A DNA stretch of 35,004 nucleotides, taken from Candidatus Iainarchaeum sp. (GTDB lineage Archaea; Micrarchaeota; Micrarchaeia; Anstonellales; Bilamarchaeaceae). Where the stretch lies: assembly GCA_028713495.1 (NCBI GenBank), contig JAQTOF010000005.1:1-35004 (forward strand), given 5' to 3'. Below are positions 25,731 through 34,098 of the stretch, piece by piece. The notes under the pieces are model-generated. The model was not told the origin of the DNA. It made no database searches and worked only from the letters and a program-made list of their open reading frames with translations. Numbering within the stretch: position 1 is the first letter of the stretch; each line of letters opens with the position of its first letter. A program made the translations under genes and the position numbers.

Positions 25731-27547
25731 CCTGCCACCTTGAATACGATGAACGCGTTGTTGCTCAGCTGCTGTTGCGGCTGGAACCTGCTGTCGATAA
25801 GAAGGCCGTTCAGTTTACCATTCACCTCATCCGGGGTGAAGCTCAACAGGCATGTTTGGTCTATCACTGTGTATTCATATCCATATTTTTTCAGGAAGTC
25901 GTAGTTGCCCTGTACGCTATCGTTTATCGACTGCATCTTGTAGTCTCTCACCTCAGTAACCCAGCCATATCCGAACAGCCCCATTCCATTGATCAGGTCC
26001 TCGTTATCACAGAATCCGAATACCTTGGTGTTCGCAGGCAAGGCCTTGAGACCGGCATAACCAGCCACCTGTTCATTTGAAACGAAGCTTGTCCCAGGAG
26101 GCCATGCCGAGGTCTCAACAACATATTTCGCTGATGCTGCCGTCATTATAAGCCCCAGCACGATCACACCTGCCACGACGCCGCCCCAGTTCTTCCCTGC
26201 TTTGTCAATGAGCCACGCCGTGCCCATGGCAGCCAGCACAGCAACAGGTATAGCCAGGAAAACCCAGAACCTGTGCGGCATCATCTTCAACGGCATGGCA
26301 TTGCCTTCCACGCCTATCATGCAGAAAACGAACCAGACAATCAGCGCAAGGCAAAGCCAGCGCTTATCGCCTTTCAATCCCTTCACTGCAATCGCAAGAC
26401 CCAAAACCATCAGGATCGTCACAACAATCCCCCATCCTGTGGGCTGGTCCATCTTCGAGGCGAATGGCGCATCAAGGAAGTCGTTTATCCCATAAACCAC
26501 ACCGCCGCTGGTATCTGGTGCTGCTTCGGTCACAAAACCGAGATTCAGTCCCATCTGCCCGAGCACACCTTCTGCGCCATACATCGCGAACATCGGAATC
26601 CAGAACAGCAACAAGGCGACCAAAAGCGCAAGCAGCGGAACCATAAATGCGTCCAACAAAGCAGTCGCCTTTCCAGCCGCACCCAATATGGCCGGTAGCC
26701 TTAACACAGCGACGTAAAGAAGGGTCATGACGAATATTATGCCTGCAACGGATGGCTGCGTCATAAAAACAGCTCCTAGCGTGACGACCCCCATGGCCAT
26801 CAGCGCTCGTTTCCCATCTCCCCCCTGTAGATATCTATCAAGGAAATAGAACGCAGGGAAAACAAGGAGCATCGCCAATGTCTGCGCCCATATGAAATGG
26901 CTCATGAATGACGGCAGGCAAGCGAGTATCGCAGTGGCCCAGAGCGCAGTTCTTCCATCAAACCGTTTCTTTGTCCAGCAGTAGAATAGTGGTATGACCA
27001 AACTAACAAGCAACGCATTGAAGAATTTCAGTGTGAACTGCAGCGCGCTCCCATCTACCTGGAAGATCGTGCCAAGCAGCACATCGAAGAACGGTGGATA
27101 CGGCGCCAGATAGTGTATCAGGGTCGTATCCGGCTGGATATATGTGCCGAATATGGAGACATATCGCACTGCAGTAGCATGGTTCCATGGGTCGTCATCC
27201 TCCAGCCATGGATAGTTGAACGCGCCAGTGGCATAGACGTAAAGGTGTATTAAGAAAAGCAGAAGTACAATGATCCAATCCCATTTTACTTCAGGCATCT
27301 TAAGCGAGACCATCTCTTTCCGCACGGCTAGTCCTATCAGTACGAGCGTTATAACTCCATAGACGTACCATATCGCGAGGTTAAAGAATCCAAGCACAGT
27401 GCTCAGCAAAACAAAAGCAGCCAGCCCGCTGGCGATATAGAGAAAGAAAGCCGCAATGCTATCCTCCTCCTTGATGCCTAGCAGTCTCCATAAGGCGAAT
27501 CCAAGGCCAAGACTTATGAGCGCGAAATAGATGAGCTGAAGTATCAT
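25727..27547 (-). CDS. Multi-pass GT-C-type glycosyltransferase-like protein (STT3/PMT-like topology)
   Basis: Many TM segments; first luminal loop NYPWLEDDDPWNHATAVRYVS resembles GT-C acidic motif; soluble C-terminal domain; start refined from 27625; overlaps GT2 by 4 nt. Confidence 0.75.
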   Translation of the reverse strand: MILQLIYFALISLGLGFALWRLLGIKEEDSIAAFFLYIASGLAAFVLLSTVLGFFNLAIWYVYGVITLVLIGLAVRKEMVSLKMPEVKWDWIIVLLLFLIHLYVYATGAFNYPWLEDDDPWNHATAVRYVSIFGTYIQPDTTLIHYLAPYPPFFDVLLGTIFQVDGSALQFTLKFFNALLVSLVIPLFYCWTKKRFDGRTALWATAILACLPSFMSHFIWAQTLAMLLVFPAFYFLDRYLQGGDGKRALMAMGVVTLGAVFMTQPSVAGIIFVMTLLYVAVLRLPAILGAAGKATALLDAFMVPLLALLVALLLFWIPMFAMYGAEGVLGQMGLNLGFVTEAAPDTSGGVVYGINDFLDAPFASKMDQPTGWGIVVTILMVLGLAIAVKGLKGDKRWLCLALIVWFVFCMIGVEGNAMPLKMMPHRFWVFLAIPVAVLAAMGTAWLIDKAGKNWGGVVAGVIVLGLIMTAASAKYVVETSAWPPGTSFVSNEQVAGYAGLKALPANTKVFGFCDNEDLINGMGLFGYGWVTEVRDYKMQSINDSVQGNYDFLKKYGYEYTVIDQTCLLSFTPDEVNGKLNGLLIDSRFQPQQQLSNNAFIVFKVAG

Positions 27548-27576
27548 GTGCCCCCACCCAATTAATCTCCTGTGGT

Positions 27577-27628
27577 TTTTTAATGCCAATTCCACCGGCC
27601 TGTGACCGGTGGTCCCGAGCGCCACGTT
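27577..27628. repeat. Imperfect direct repeat copy 1, with perfect inverted repeat CCACCGG-CCTGTGA-CCGGTGG
   Basis: Core 27591..27628 matches 28551..28588 at 33 of 38 positions (manual alignment). Confidence 0.85.
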
Positions 27629-27679
27629 GAGTATTATCTTTATATTCGCAGCGTGGTAATATCATTCTGGGTATTATCG

Positions 27680-28507
27680 ATGGATGATCAACTTGAAAAA
27701 AGGATCAAAGACGAGAACCGTATTTTACATGATTTCAGTGCAGACAGCTATGATAACTGGCCACCATATGTGACAAAGCAAAATAATCTTATGTTTTATA
27801 CCGACATTAAACTGATTAGTAAGTTGTTAGGCAAAGAGACCTTAACTGCATTGGAATGTGGGTGTGGGTCTGGTAAACTAACGCTAAATCTCGTGAACAA
27901 CGGTTTTCATGTCGATGCAGTCGATATCTCTTGTAAGATGGTTGATATTAATAGAGAAAAAATGAACCAATTCAATCTTCAAAAAACTCCGATTAACTTT
28001 CATGTTTCTGATGTTGACGAATTCCTAATCAAACCAGGTCATCAGTATGATTTGATCTGCTTCTCGGCAGTATTACACCACATCGGCGACTACCTCAAAA
28101 CTTTGAAATCCGCATGTACGCGCGTAAGTCGAGGTGGTTTTATCTATATCGGGGGAGAGCCCCAGCTACAAAAGGGCAAGACCTGGGTGCACAAATCTAT
28201 TGATTTTCTTTCTGACAAATCAATCATCGGCTATAAGTTCCTGAAGAATCCGGGAAACTCTATCCGCTTCGTTAAGCATGCTGTATTCAAACCAAAAACA
28301 GGTTCAAAAATCAATGTCACTCTGGCCGAATTCCATGCCGTAGATGGGGTTGATGACAAGCAGATCATCCAGCTTCTGAAGGACGAGGGTTTCAAGATTA
28401 TATGTCATGAACCGTTTTTACACCATCCATTTGAAATTTTTGAAATTACAAATCGGCTATATCGTGACGGCCCTAAAAATTTCAAGATAATCGCCCAGAA
28501 AAATTGA
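27680..28507 (+). CDS. Class I SAM-dependent methyltransferase
   Basis: LTALECGCGSGKLTLNLVNNGFHVDAVDISCKMVDINREKM...YDLICFSAVLHHIGDYLKTLKSACTRVSRGGFIYIGGEP; start refined from 27602. Confidence 0.9.
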   Translation: MDDQLEKRIKDENRILHDFSADSYDNWPPYVTKQNNLMFYTDIKLISKLLGKETLTALECGCGSGKLTLNLVNNGFHVDAVDISCKMVDINREKMNQFNLQKTPINFHVSDVDEFLIKPGHQYDLICFSAVLHHIGDYLKTLKSACTRVSRGGFIYIGGEPQLQKGKTWVHKSIDFLSDKSIIGYKFLKNPGNSIRFVKHAVFKPKTGSKINVTLAEFHAVDGVDDKQIIQLLKDEGFKIICHEPFLHHPFEIFEITNRLYRDGPKNFKIIAQKN

Positions 28508-28537
28508 CTCCTGCCCGATTAAAGCTTTCAAGTTAAG

Positions 28538-28588
28538 TTTAACGCCTAATTCCACCTGTCTGTGGTCGGTTGTCCCGAGCGCCACGTT
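28538..28588. repeat. Imperfect direct repeat copy 2 (degenerate inverted repeat)
   Basis: tccacctgtctgtggtcggttgtcccgagcgccacgtt; followed by TATA-like catatttaatatt. Confidence 0.85.
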
Positions 28589-28630
28589 ACATATTTAATA
28601 TTCCTTGTGCATTCACATACGGTGTCTTGA

Positions 28631-29632
28631 TTGGAAAAGCGCTTTCAGCTCCTACTCAATCTTTTGCTATCAATAGCCCTCTTCGCGGTCATATTCTACC
28701 TGGTCGGCTTCGACAAGATAGCTACAGTCCTGGTCAGCGCCAAGCCAGAGTTCTTTGTTTTTGCCCTCATGGTCTATTTCGTCCTCAATCTGGTCATGGC
28801 CTATAGGGTGAAGATAGTTCTGGAGAGCATCGGAGATACACTCAGCACGTTCGAGGTGTTCAAATCAAGCCTTGCAGGCATGTTGGCGTCTGATTTCACC
28901 CCTGCCCGCATAGGCTACTTCTTCACTGCATTCTCGCTCTCTGCCAGGCACAAGATCCCGTTCGAGAAAACCCTTCTCTCAATATTCGGTCCGCAGCTCT
29001 TTGATTTCATGATAAAGGTGACATCTGCGGCCATACTCCTCTACCTCATAATCTCCATGGCTGGCGGCGACATCCTACTGAACGCCATCGTTCTCGCGGT
29101 TTTCGCAGGCGCCATAATCTCAGCCGCCCTCCTGGTCTTCTATCCGCCGCTCCTCAAACTCCTAGCGCCATTCGAATCGCTCCCACTGGTTCCGCATATC
29201 TTCAATTTCATCAGGAGGATGCACCTTCATTCGCACAAGGTCCTTGCTGTCAAGTGGAAGATCGCAGCTATCACAATCGTATGCTGGCTCATCAAGGGTC
29301 TGGAATGGCTCTTCCTCTCAAAGGCGGTCGGAATACAGCTTTCAGGAGACCTCATCAGCGACCTGCTATTCATGATGGTCTTCCAAGCAGCCCTTACCAT
29401 AATCCAGTTCTTGCCCATACCTACTTTGGCTGGTGCAGGAGCAAGCGAAGCAGGATTTGCAGCCGCTCTTCTTCCATTTGGAGTGCCATTGGAGACTGCT
29501 GTAACCTTTGGTTTCCTCACCAGGATAGTCATGATAGCCGTGGATTCGCTATCCCTTCCGGTGCTTCTTGACTATCTTCATCATCACAGCCTCGAGAGTT
29601 CCTTGGATAAGATATTCAAGCTGGAGCACTGA
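28631..29632 (+). CDS. Flippase-like / lysylphosphatidylglycerol synthase TM-region (UPF0104) protein
   Basis: Multi-TM; MAYRVKIVLESIGDTLSTFEVFKSSLAGMLASDFTPARIGYFFTAFSLSARHKIPFEKTL...; TTG start. Confidence 0.85.
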   Translation: MEKRFQLLLNLLLSIALFAVIFYLVGFDKIATVLVSAKPEFFVFALMVYFVLNLVMAYRVKIVLESIGDTLSTFEVFKSSLAGMLASDFTPARIGYFFTAFSLSARHKIPFEKTLLSIFGPQLFDFMIKVTSAAILLYLIISMAGGDILLNAIVLAVFAGAIISAALLVFYPPLLKLLAPFESLPLVPHIFNFIRRMHLHSHKVLAVKWKIAAITIVCWLIKGLEWLFLSKAVGIQLSGDLISDLLFMMVFQAALTIIQFLPIPTLAGAGASEAGFAAALLPFGVPLETAVTFGFLTRIVMIAVDSLSLPVLLDYLHHHSLESSLDKIFKLEH

Positions 29633-29662
29633 CTTTTAAGAGGTTGCAGGCTTATTCCCATC

Positions 29663-30574
29663 ATGAAGATCGCCGTAACCGGTGGTGCAGGATTCATAGG
29701 TTCGCATCTCTCCGATGCGCTTCTCTCAGAAGGTCATGAGGTCTATGTCATAGATAACCTCTCCTCTGGCTCAAAGGAGAACGTCCCTGAGAAAGCCGTG
29801 TTCATGAAAAGGGACATCCGCAATGACCTTTCCATGGAGCTCGAAGGGGTGGACGCAGTCTTTCATCTGGCTGCTGATCCCGAAGTCCGTTCCAGCGCCA
29901 CAAACCCGAAAAACTCGTTCGATATCAACGTCAGTGGGACGTTCAGCGTGTTCGAAGCCTGCCGGCAGGCTGATGTCAAAAGCATAATCCTCGCTTCCAC
30001 ATCCACTGTATATGGAGATGCGAAGGTCATTCCCACACCAGAAGATCATCCGTGCATTCCAATCAGCAACTACGGGGCTAGCAAACTAGCCTGCGAGGCA
30101 TATGTCTCTTCCTATGCCGCTTCCTATGGCATGAAAGGGACTTCTCTTCGCCTTGCTAACATCTTCGGTGAAAGGAGCAATCATGGAGTGATATTCGATT
30201 TCTATCATAAATTGAAGAAAAACCCGAATTCGCTAGAGATTTTGGGAGATGGGAAACAGGACAAGTCCTATCTGCACGTTTCGGATTGCATTTCAGCCAT
30301 TTTGACTGCATGGAAGAACCAGAAGGCCCAGTATGACGTGTTCAATGTCGGCAGTAAGGACAAGGTGAATGTGGATTCGCTTGCCCGCTTGGTCTGCGAG
30401 ATAATGGAAGTAGAAGCGAAGTTCAGCTATACCGGTACGAAGCGCGGATGGACTGGTGATGTGCCCCTGATGCTGCTCGACGTATCCAAGCTGGAGAAAC
30501 TTGGGTGGAAGCAGAAAGTTAGTTTTGAAAGTGGAGTGGAGAGATATTTGGAGTGGCTTGCAGGCTTAGCATAG
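29663..30574 (+). CDS. NAD-dependent nucleotide-sugar epimerase/dehydratase (GalE-like)
   Basis: MKIAVTGGAGFIGSHLSDALLSEGHEVYVIDNLSSG...VFHLAADPEVRSSATNPKNSFDINVSGT...STSTVYGDA...SNYGASKLACEAY...RLANIFGERSNHGVIFDF. Confidence 0.94.
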   Translation: MKIAVTGGAGFIGSHLSDALLSEGHEVYVIDNLSSGSKENVPEKAVFMKRDIRNDLSMELEGVDAVFHLAADPEVRSSATNPKNSFDINVSGTFSVFEACRQADVKSIILASTSTVYGDAKVIPTPEDHPCIPISNYGASKLACEAYVSSYAASYGMKGTSLRLANIFGERSNHGVIFDFYHKLKKNPNSLEILGDGKQDKSYLHVSDCISAILTAWKNQKAQYDVFNVGSKDKVNVDSLARLVCEIMEVEAKFSYTGTKRGWTGDVPLMLLDVSKLEKLGWKQKVSFESGVERYLEWLAGLA

Positions 30575-31600
30575 TCGTTTGAACTGTTTTTCGAAGTTCT
30601 CCAACTGTTCTTTCCTATTGAAAGGTTTCGCAGCTTCCCTGAATGCCGCTGAGCGTTTCTTTTTCTCCGTTACACTCAATTGCAGATAGCTTATCATTCG
30701 CTGCGCCAAATCCTCGGCATCGCCTTTGCAGACCATCTCGGCATCCACGTTTTCCACAATCTCCTTCGTTCCGGTCTCCACAGACACTATGGATGGGATG
30801 CCAGCAGCCATGGATTCGAGCGAAGCCCTCGGGAAGGTATCGCCCCTACTAGGATGTATATATAGCCCGGTCCCGGCCAGAATGTCCATGACGTTCGATA
30901 CAATACCCGTATATCTTATACGACTGGTTTTTTTCCTATCAAGCGCATCGATGTTTATCTTGTCTATATTGGTCACGATGTTGAGGGCCAGATCTTTATC
31001 GTGTTCTAATACGATGTTGAACGCTTCCACGGCCACGTCTATCCCCTTACAGGATACGTCGTCATTGCCGATAATCGTTATCTCCTTCGACCCCAAGTTG
31101 GGTGTCATCCTGAAAAGCGCGTTGTATCTATCATCGCCTATAAAAGGATAAACAACCCCGATTGGTTTTCCAGGGTCAATCCGTTCAGCCACCTCCACGC
31201 CATACTTACCGAAAACCAGGTGCGCATCTACTTCTTTCAAAAGCGACCGCAACGCATTCCCTTCAGTACCCCTGAGCTTTCCTGACCATATGTTGTAGAG
31301 CAGTGGGCCGCAGTTTATGTTAATTATCCTGCTTTTCAGGCCAAAGAACCGCTTCTTTATGGCAGGATAGTAGTAGCAGGATTCGCACAATATGGTCTTG
31401 TATCCGCTCGGGATGGCGAGCGAGTTCCTGGCCAGCCGGAATGCTTTCAAAGGGGCGAATTGTTTCTTCATGACACGTTCGTTTATGATAAAGCTGTCAG
31501 CCCCTACTGCCTCCCCGAAAGCGACATGCACGGGATTGGCACCGTTGAGAATGATTAGTGTTTCTGGCATTTCGATACCTTTTAGATGTTTCCACCTCAT
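30566..31600 (-). CDS. Glycosyltransferase family 4 (group 1)-like; start may be 31570
   Basis: ITIIGNDDVSCKGIDVAVEAFNIVLE...IRYTGIVSNVMDILAGTGLYIHPSRGDTFPRASLESMAAGIPSIVSVETGTKEIVE. Confidence 0.88.
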   Translation of the reverse strand: MRWKHLKGIEMPETLIILNGANPVHVAFGEAVGADSFIINERVMKKQFAPLKAFRLARNSLAIPSGYKTILCESCYYYPAIKKRFFGLKSRIININCGPLLYNIWSGKLRGTEGNALRSLLKEVDAHLVFGKYGVEVAERIDPGKPIGVVYPFIGDDRYNALFRMTPNLGSKEITIIGNDDVSCKGIDVAVEAFNIVLEHDKDLALNIVTNIDKINIDALDRKKTSRIRYTGIVSNVMDILAGTGLYIHPSRGDTFPRASLESMAAGIPSIVSVETGTKEIVENVDAEMVCKGDAEDLAQRMISYLQLSVTEKKKRSAAFREAAKPFNRKEQLENFEKQFKRLC

Positions 31601-31651
31601 GATTTATAATACAAATTTTGGGATAATACAATGAAACAGGATGATTTGTGA

Positions 31652-31780
31652 TCTCGACTCCCTGCATGGTTCGCCGCGTTCTTATCATTCCATGTGGGCA
31701 TCCATCCCGCTATTGATGCAGAAACCATGAAGCATGTCGCTCATATCTTCGAAAACTTCTTCTTCAGGACCGGAAAGTAG
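31652..31780 (+). pseudogene. Possible C-terminal remnant of a DegT/DnrJ/EryC1/StrS sugar aminotransferase
   Basis: Open frame SRLPAWFAAFLSFHVGIHPAIDAETMKHVAHIFENFFFRTGK*, resembling the (V)GxHPxLxxExxxxVxxxxxxFF C-terminus of the family; no start or N-terminal region upstream. Confidence 0.4.
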
Positions 31781-31843
31781 CGCCTTCGGCTGCCTGTGCC
31801 AGCCGCGGGTTAAATATTTATATATCAGCCGTCAATCTAAGTC

Positions 31844-32926
31844 ATGCGTCTTCTCTTCGTCTTCGGTACGCGGCCCGAAATAATAAAAATCGCTCCGGTC
31901 GTGCATGCCGCAAGGAAGGCCGGTCATGAGTGCAGGCTAGTCCACACTGGTCAGCACTACTCGCCTGAGATGAGCGCGGAGATACTCGCCGACACCGGCA
32001 TAAAGGAAGACGCCAACCTCGGATGCTCAGAAGGCTCCGCGGTTTCCCGGCTCGCCACCATGCTATCCGGAATAGAAAATGAACTCAAAAAGCAATACGA
32101 TTGTACCCTTGCAGAGGGAGATACAGACAGCGTCCTCGCGGCCGCCCTCGCATCCCACAAGCACGGCACGCCATTCGCTCATATCGAGGCTGGCCTGCGT
32201 TCGTTCGACAGGTGCATGCCAGAGGAGAACAACCGCGTGCTGACAGACCAGGTGTCGGATTTCCTTTTCGCTCCCACCAAATGGTCCTATGATTACCTAC
32301 TGAGGAGTTCAGAATGCCGCGTGGACCGCGTCTTCCTCACAGGCAACACGATCATGGATGCGATGGAAACGGCCATGAAGAAGGCCGCCAAGAGTGATGT
32401 GCTTTCCAAGAACTCACTCGGGAGAGAGGAATACGCTGTCGTTACAATCCACCGGGCGGAGAACGTGGACAAAAAAGAGCGGCTGGCTGCCATTCTTTCA
32501 TCTCTCGAAGGCATAGACCGCACAATCGTCTTCCCCATGCACCCGCGTACAGAGAAACGGATAAAGGAGTTCGGCCTAGGCAGGCAACTCTCCAACCTGA
32601 AAGTGATAAAGCCGCTCGGTTATATAGATTTCATCGCACTTTGTATGAATGCGTCTTTCATAATCAGCGATTCCGGTGGCATACAAGAGGAATGCACTGC
32701 CTACAAGAAGCCCGTGGTGCTCGTGCGCGACAACACCGAACGGCCCGAGGTCCTCGGCACCTTCGTCCATCTAGCAGGTGCAGATAAGAAAAAGATACAA
32801 AGCGCCATATCGTTCATCCAATCAAACCACGATTCCATCATAGCCGAGCTAAAGCGCATTCCATCTCCCTACGGCGATGGCAAGTCCGGCCATCGCATGG
32901 TAAAGATACTGGAGGGGTATTTCTGA
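31844..32926 (+). CDS. wecB: UDP-N-acetylglucosamine 2-epimerase (non-hydrolysing)
   Basis: MRLLFVFGTRPEIIKIAPVVHAARK...VHTGQHYSPEMS...VEGDTDSVLAAALASHKHGTPFAHIEAGLRSFDRCMPEENNRVLTDQVSDFLFAPT...GNTIMDAM...SDSGGIQEECTAYKKPVVLVRDNTERPE. Confidence 0.95.
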   Translation: MRLLFVFGTRPEIIKIAPVVHAARKAGHECRLVHTGQHYSPEMSAEILADTGIKEDANLGCSEGSAVSRLATMLSGIENELKKQYDCTLAEGDTDSVLAAALASHKHGTPFAHIEAGLRSFDRCMPEENNRVLTDQVSDFLFAPTKWSYDYLLRSSECRVDRVFLTGNTIMDAMETAMKKAAKSDVLSKNSLGREEYAVVTIHRAENVDKKERLAAILSSLEGIDRTIVFPMHPRTEKRIKEFGLGRQLSNLKVIKPLGYIDFIALCMNASFIISDSGGIQEECTAYKKPVVLVRDNTERPEVLGTFVHLAGADKKKIQSAISFIQSNHDSIIAELKRIPSPYGDGKSGHRMVKILEGYF

Positions 32927-34098
32927 AGCGTATCCTCATCGTGACACAATACATGTTCCCGCACAGCGGCGGCATCTCGTCGCACATCTCATCTTTGAAG
33001 AAAGAACTGGAGAGGCGGGGCTATGGCGTGGACGTCCTTTCGCTCTCATCCCTCAGCTTGCTGGGGCTGCTTCTGGTGCGCGCCCCTTCAGCTTTGCTCA
33101 ACCGCATCGACAGAGGACTCGGATACATCTACCGCTATCCTGCGCTCTGTTTTTTTCTCGGCATATGGTCCTTCTTCGGAAGCATTTTCCGGCGCTACGA
33201 GCTCATCCACTGCCATGATGTCGTAGCCTATTCATCCACCCTACCGGCGCGCAAGCTCCTGCACATGCCGATTGTGCTGACCCTACACGGCTATCTGAAG
33301 AACGAAGCGCTCTCCCAGAAAGAAGCCAAGCCTTACTATGCCCCCGTCTTCGACTTCTTCGAATCCCTCGCAAAAAACGCACCGGTCCAGCTGGCTGCAG
33401 ACACCCGCATCCGTGATTACCTGGTGAACGAGGTCGAGGTCAGGCCCTCGAATGTTCGGGCATACAGGAATTTCGTGGATGCCTCACTGTTTGAGCTTCC
33501 GAAGGCCGGAAAAGAGGAAGCGAGATCAGTCTTCAAGCTCCCAAAGGACAAAAAAATCATCTTCTGCCCGCGCCGCCTAGTCGTGAAGAACGGGGTGATC
33601 AATGCAATCAGAGCAATGGCATATCTCCCCAAAGGCTTCCTCCTTGCCATTGCCGGTATAGGGCCAGAGGAACAGAACCTCCGTGCAGAGGCAAAAGGCA
33701 AGGAAGTTGTTTTCCTAGGTGCGGTACCGAATGAACGCATCTCCCAGCTCTACCGCGCTGCAGACTACACTGTGATTCCATCAGTGACTGTATCTAATGT
33801 AGAAGAAGCCACAAGCATATCCGCCATAGAGAGCATGGCAAGCGGCACGCCGGTGATAGCTTCAGGCATCGGTGGCCTGCGCGAACTGATAACTGATGGG
33901 AAGGATGGCATCCTTGTTCCGCAGGCCGACCCTAAAATGATCGCAAAAGCCATCCTGAAGCTCGAGAAAGATACGGCAGCAGCCGCGAAAATCATAGCCA
34001 GCGCCAAAGAGAAGGTGAAGAAAGAGTTGTCATCGGAATTCGTGGTCGGAGAATTCATCACACTCGATTATTCGAGGGCCGTAAAGGGGGCCAAATGA
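32923..34098 (+). CDS. Glycosyltransferase family 4; likely non-AUG (CTG) start at 32923, ORF track start GTG 32941
   Basis: (L)KRILIVTQYMFPHSGGISSHISSLKKELERRGYGVDVLS...KIIFCPRRLVVKNGVINAIRAM...YRAADYTVIPSVTVSNVEEATSISAIESMASGTPVIASGIGGLRELITDGKDGILV; SD ggagggg 5 nt before CTG. Confidence 0.88.
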   Translation: MKRILIVTQYMFPHSGGISSHISSLKKELERRGYGVDVLSLSSLSLLGLLLVRAPSALLNRIDRGLGYIYRYPALCFFLGIWSFFGSIFRRYELIHCHDVVAYSSTLPARKLLHMPIVLTLHGYLKNEALSQKEAKPYYAPVFDFFESLAKNAPVQLAADTRIRDYLVNEVEVRPSNVRAYRNFVDASLFELPKAGKEEARSVFKLPKDKKIIFCPRRLVVKNGVINAIRAMAYLPKGFLLAIAGIGPEEQNLRAEAKGKEVVFLGAVPNERISQLYRAADYTVIPSVTVSNVEEATSISAIESMASGTPVIASGIGGLRELITDGKDGILVPQADPKMIAKAILKLEKDTAAAAKIIASAKEKVKKELSSEFVVGEFITLDYSRAVKGAK

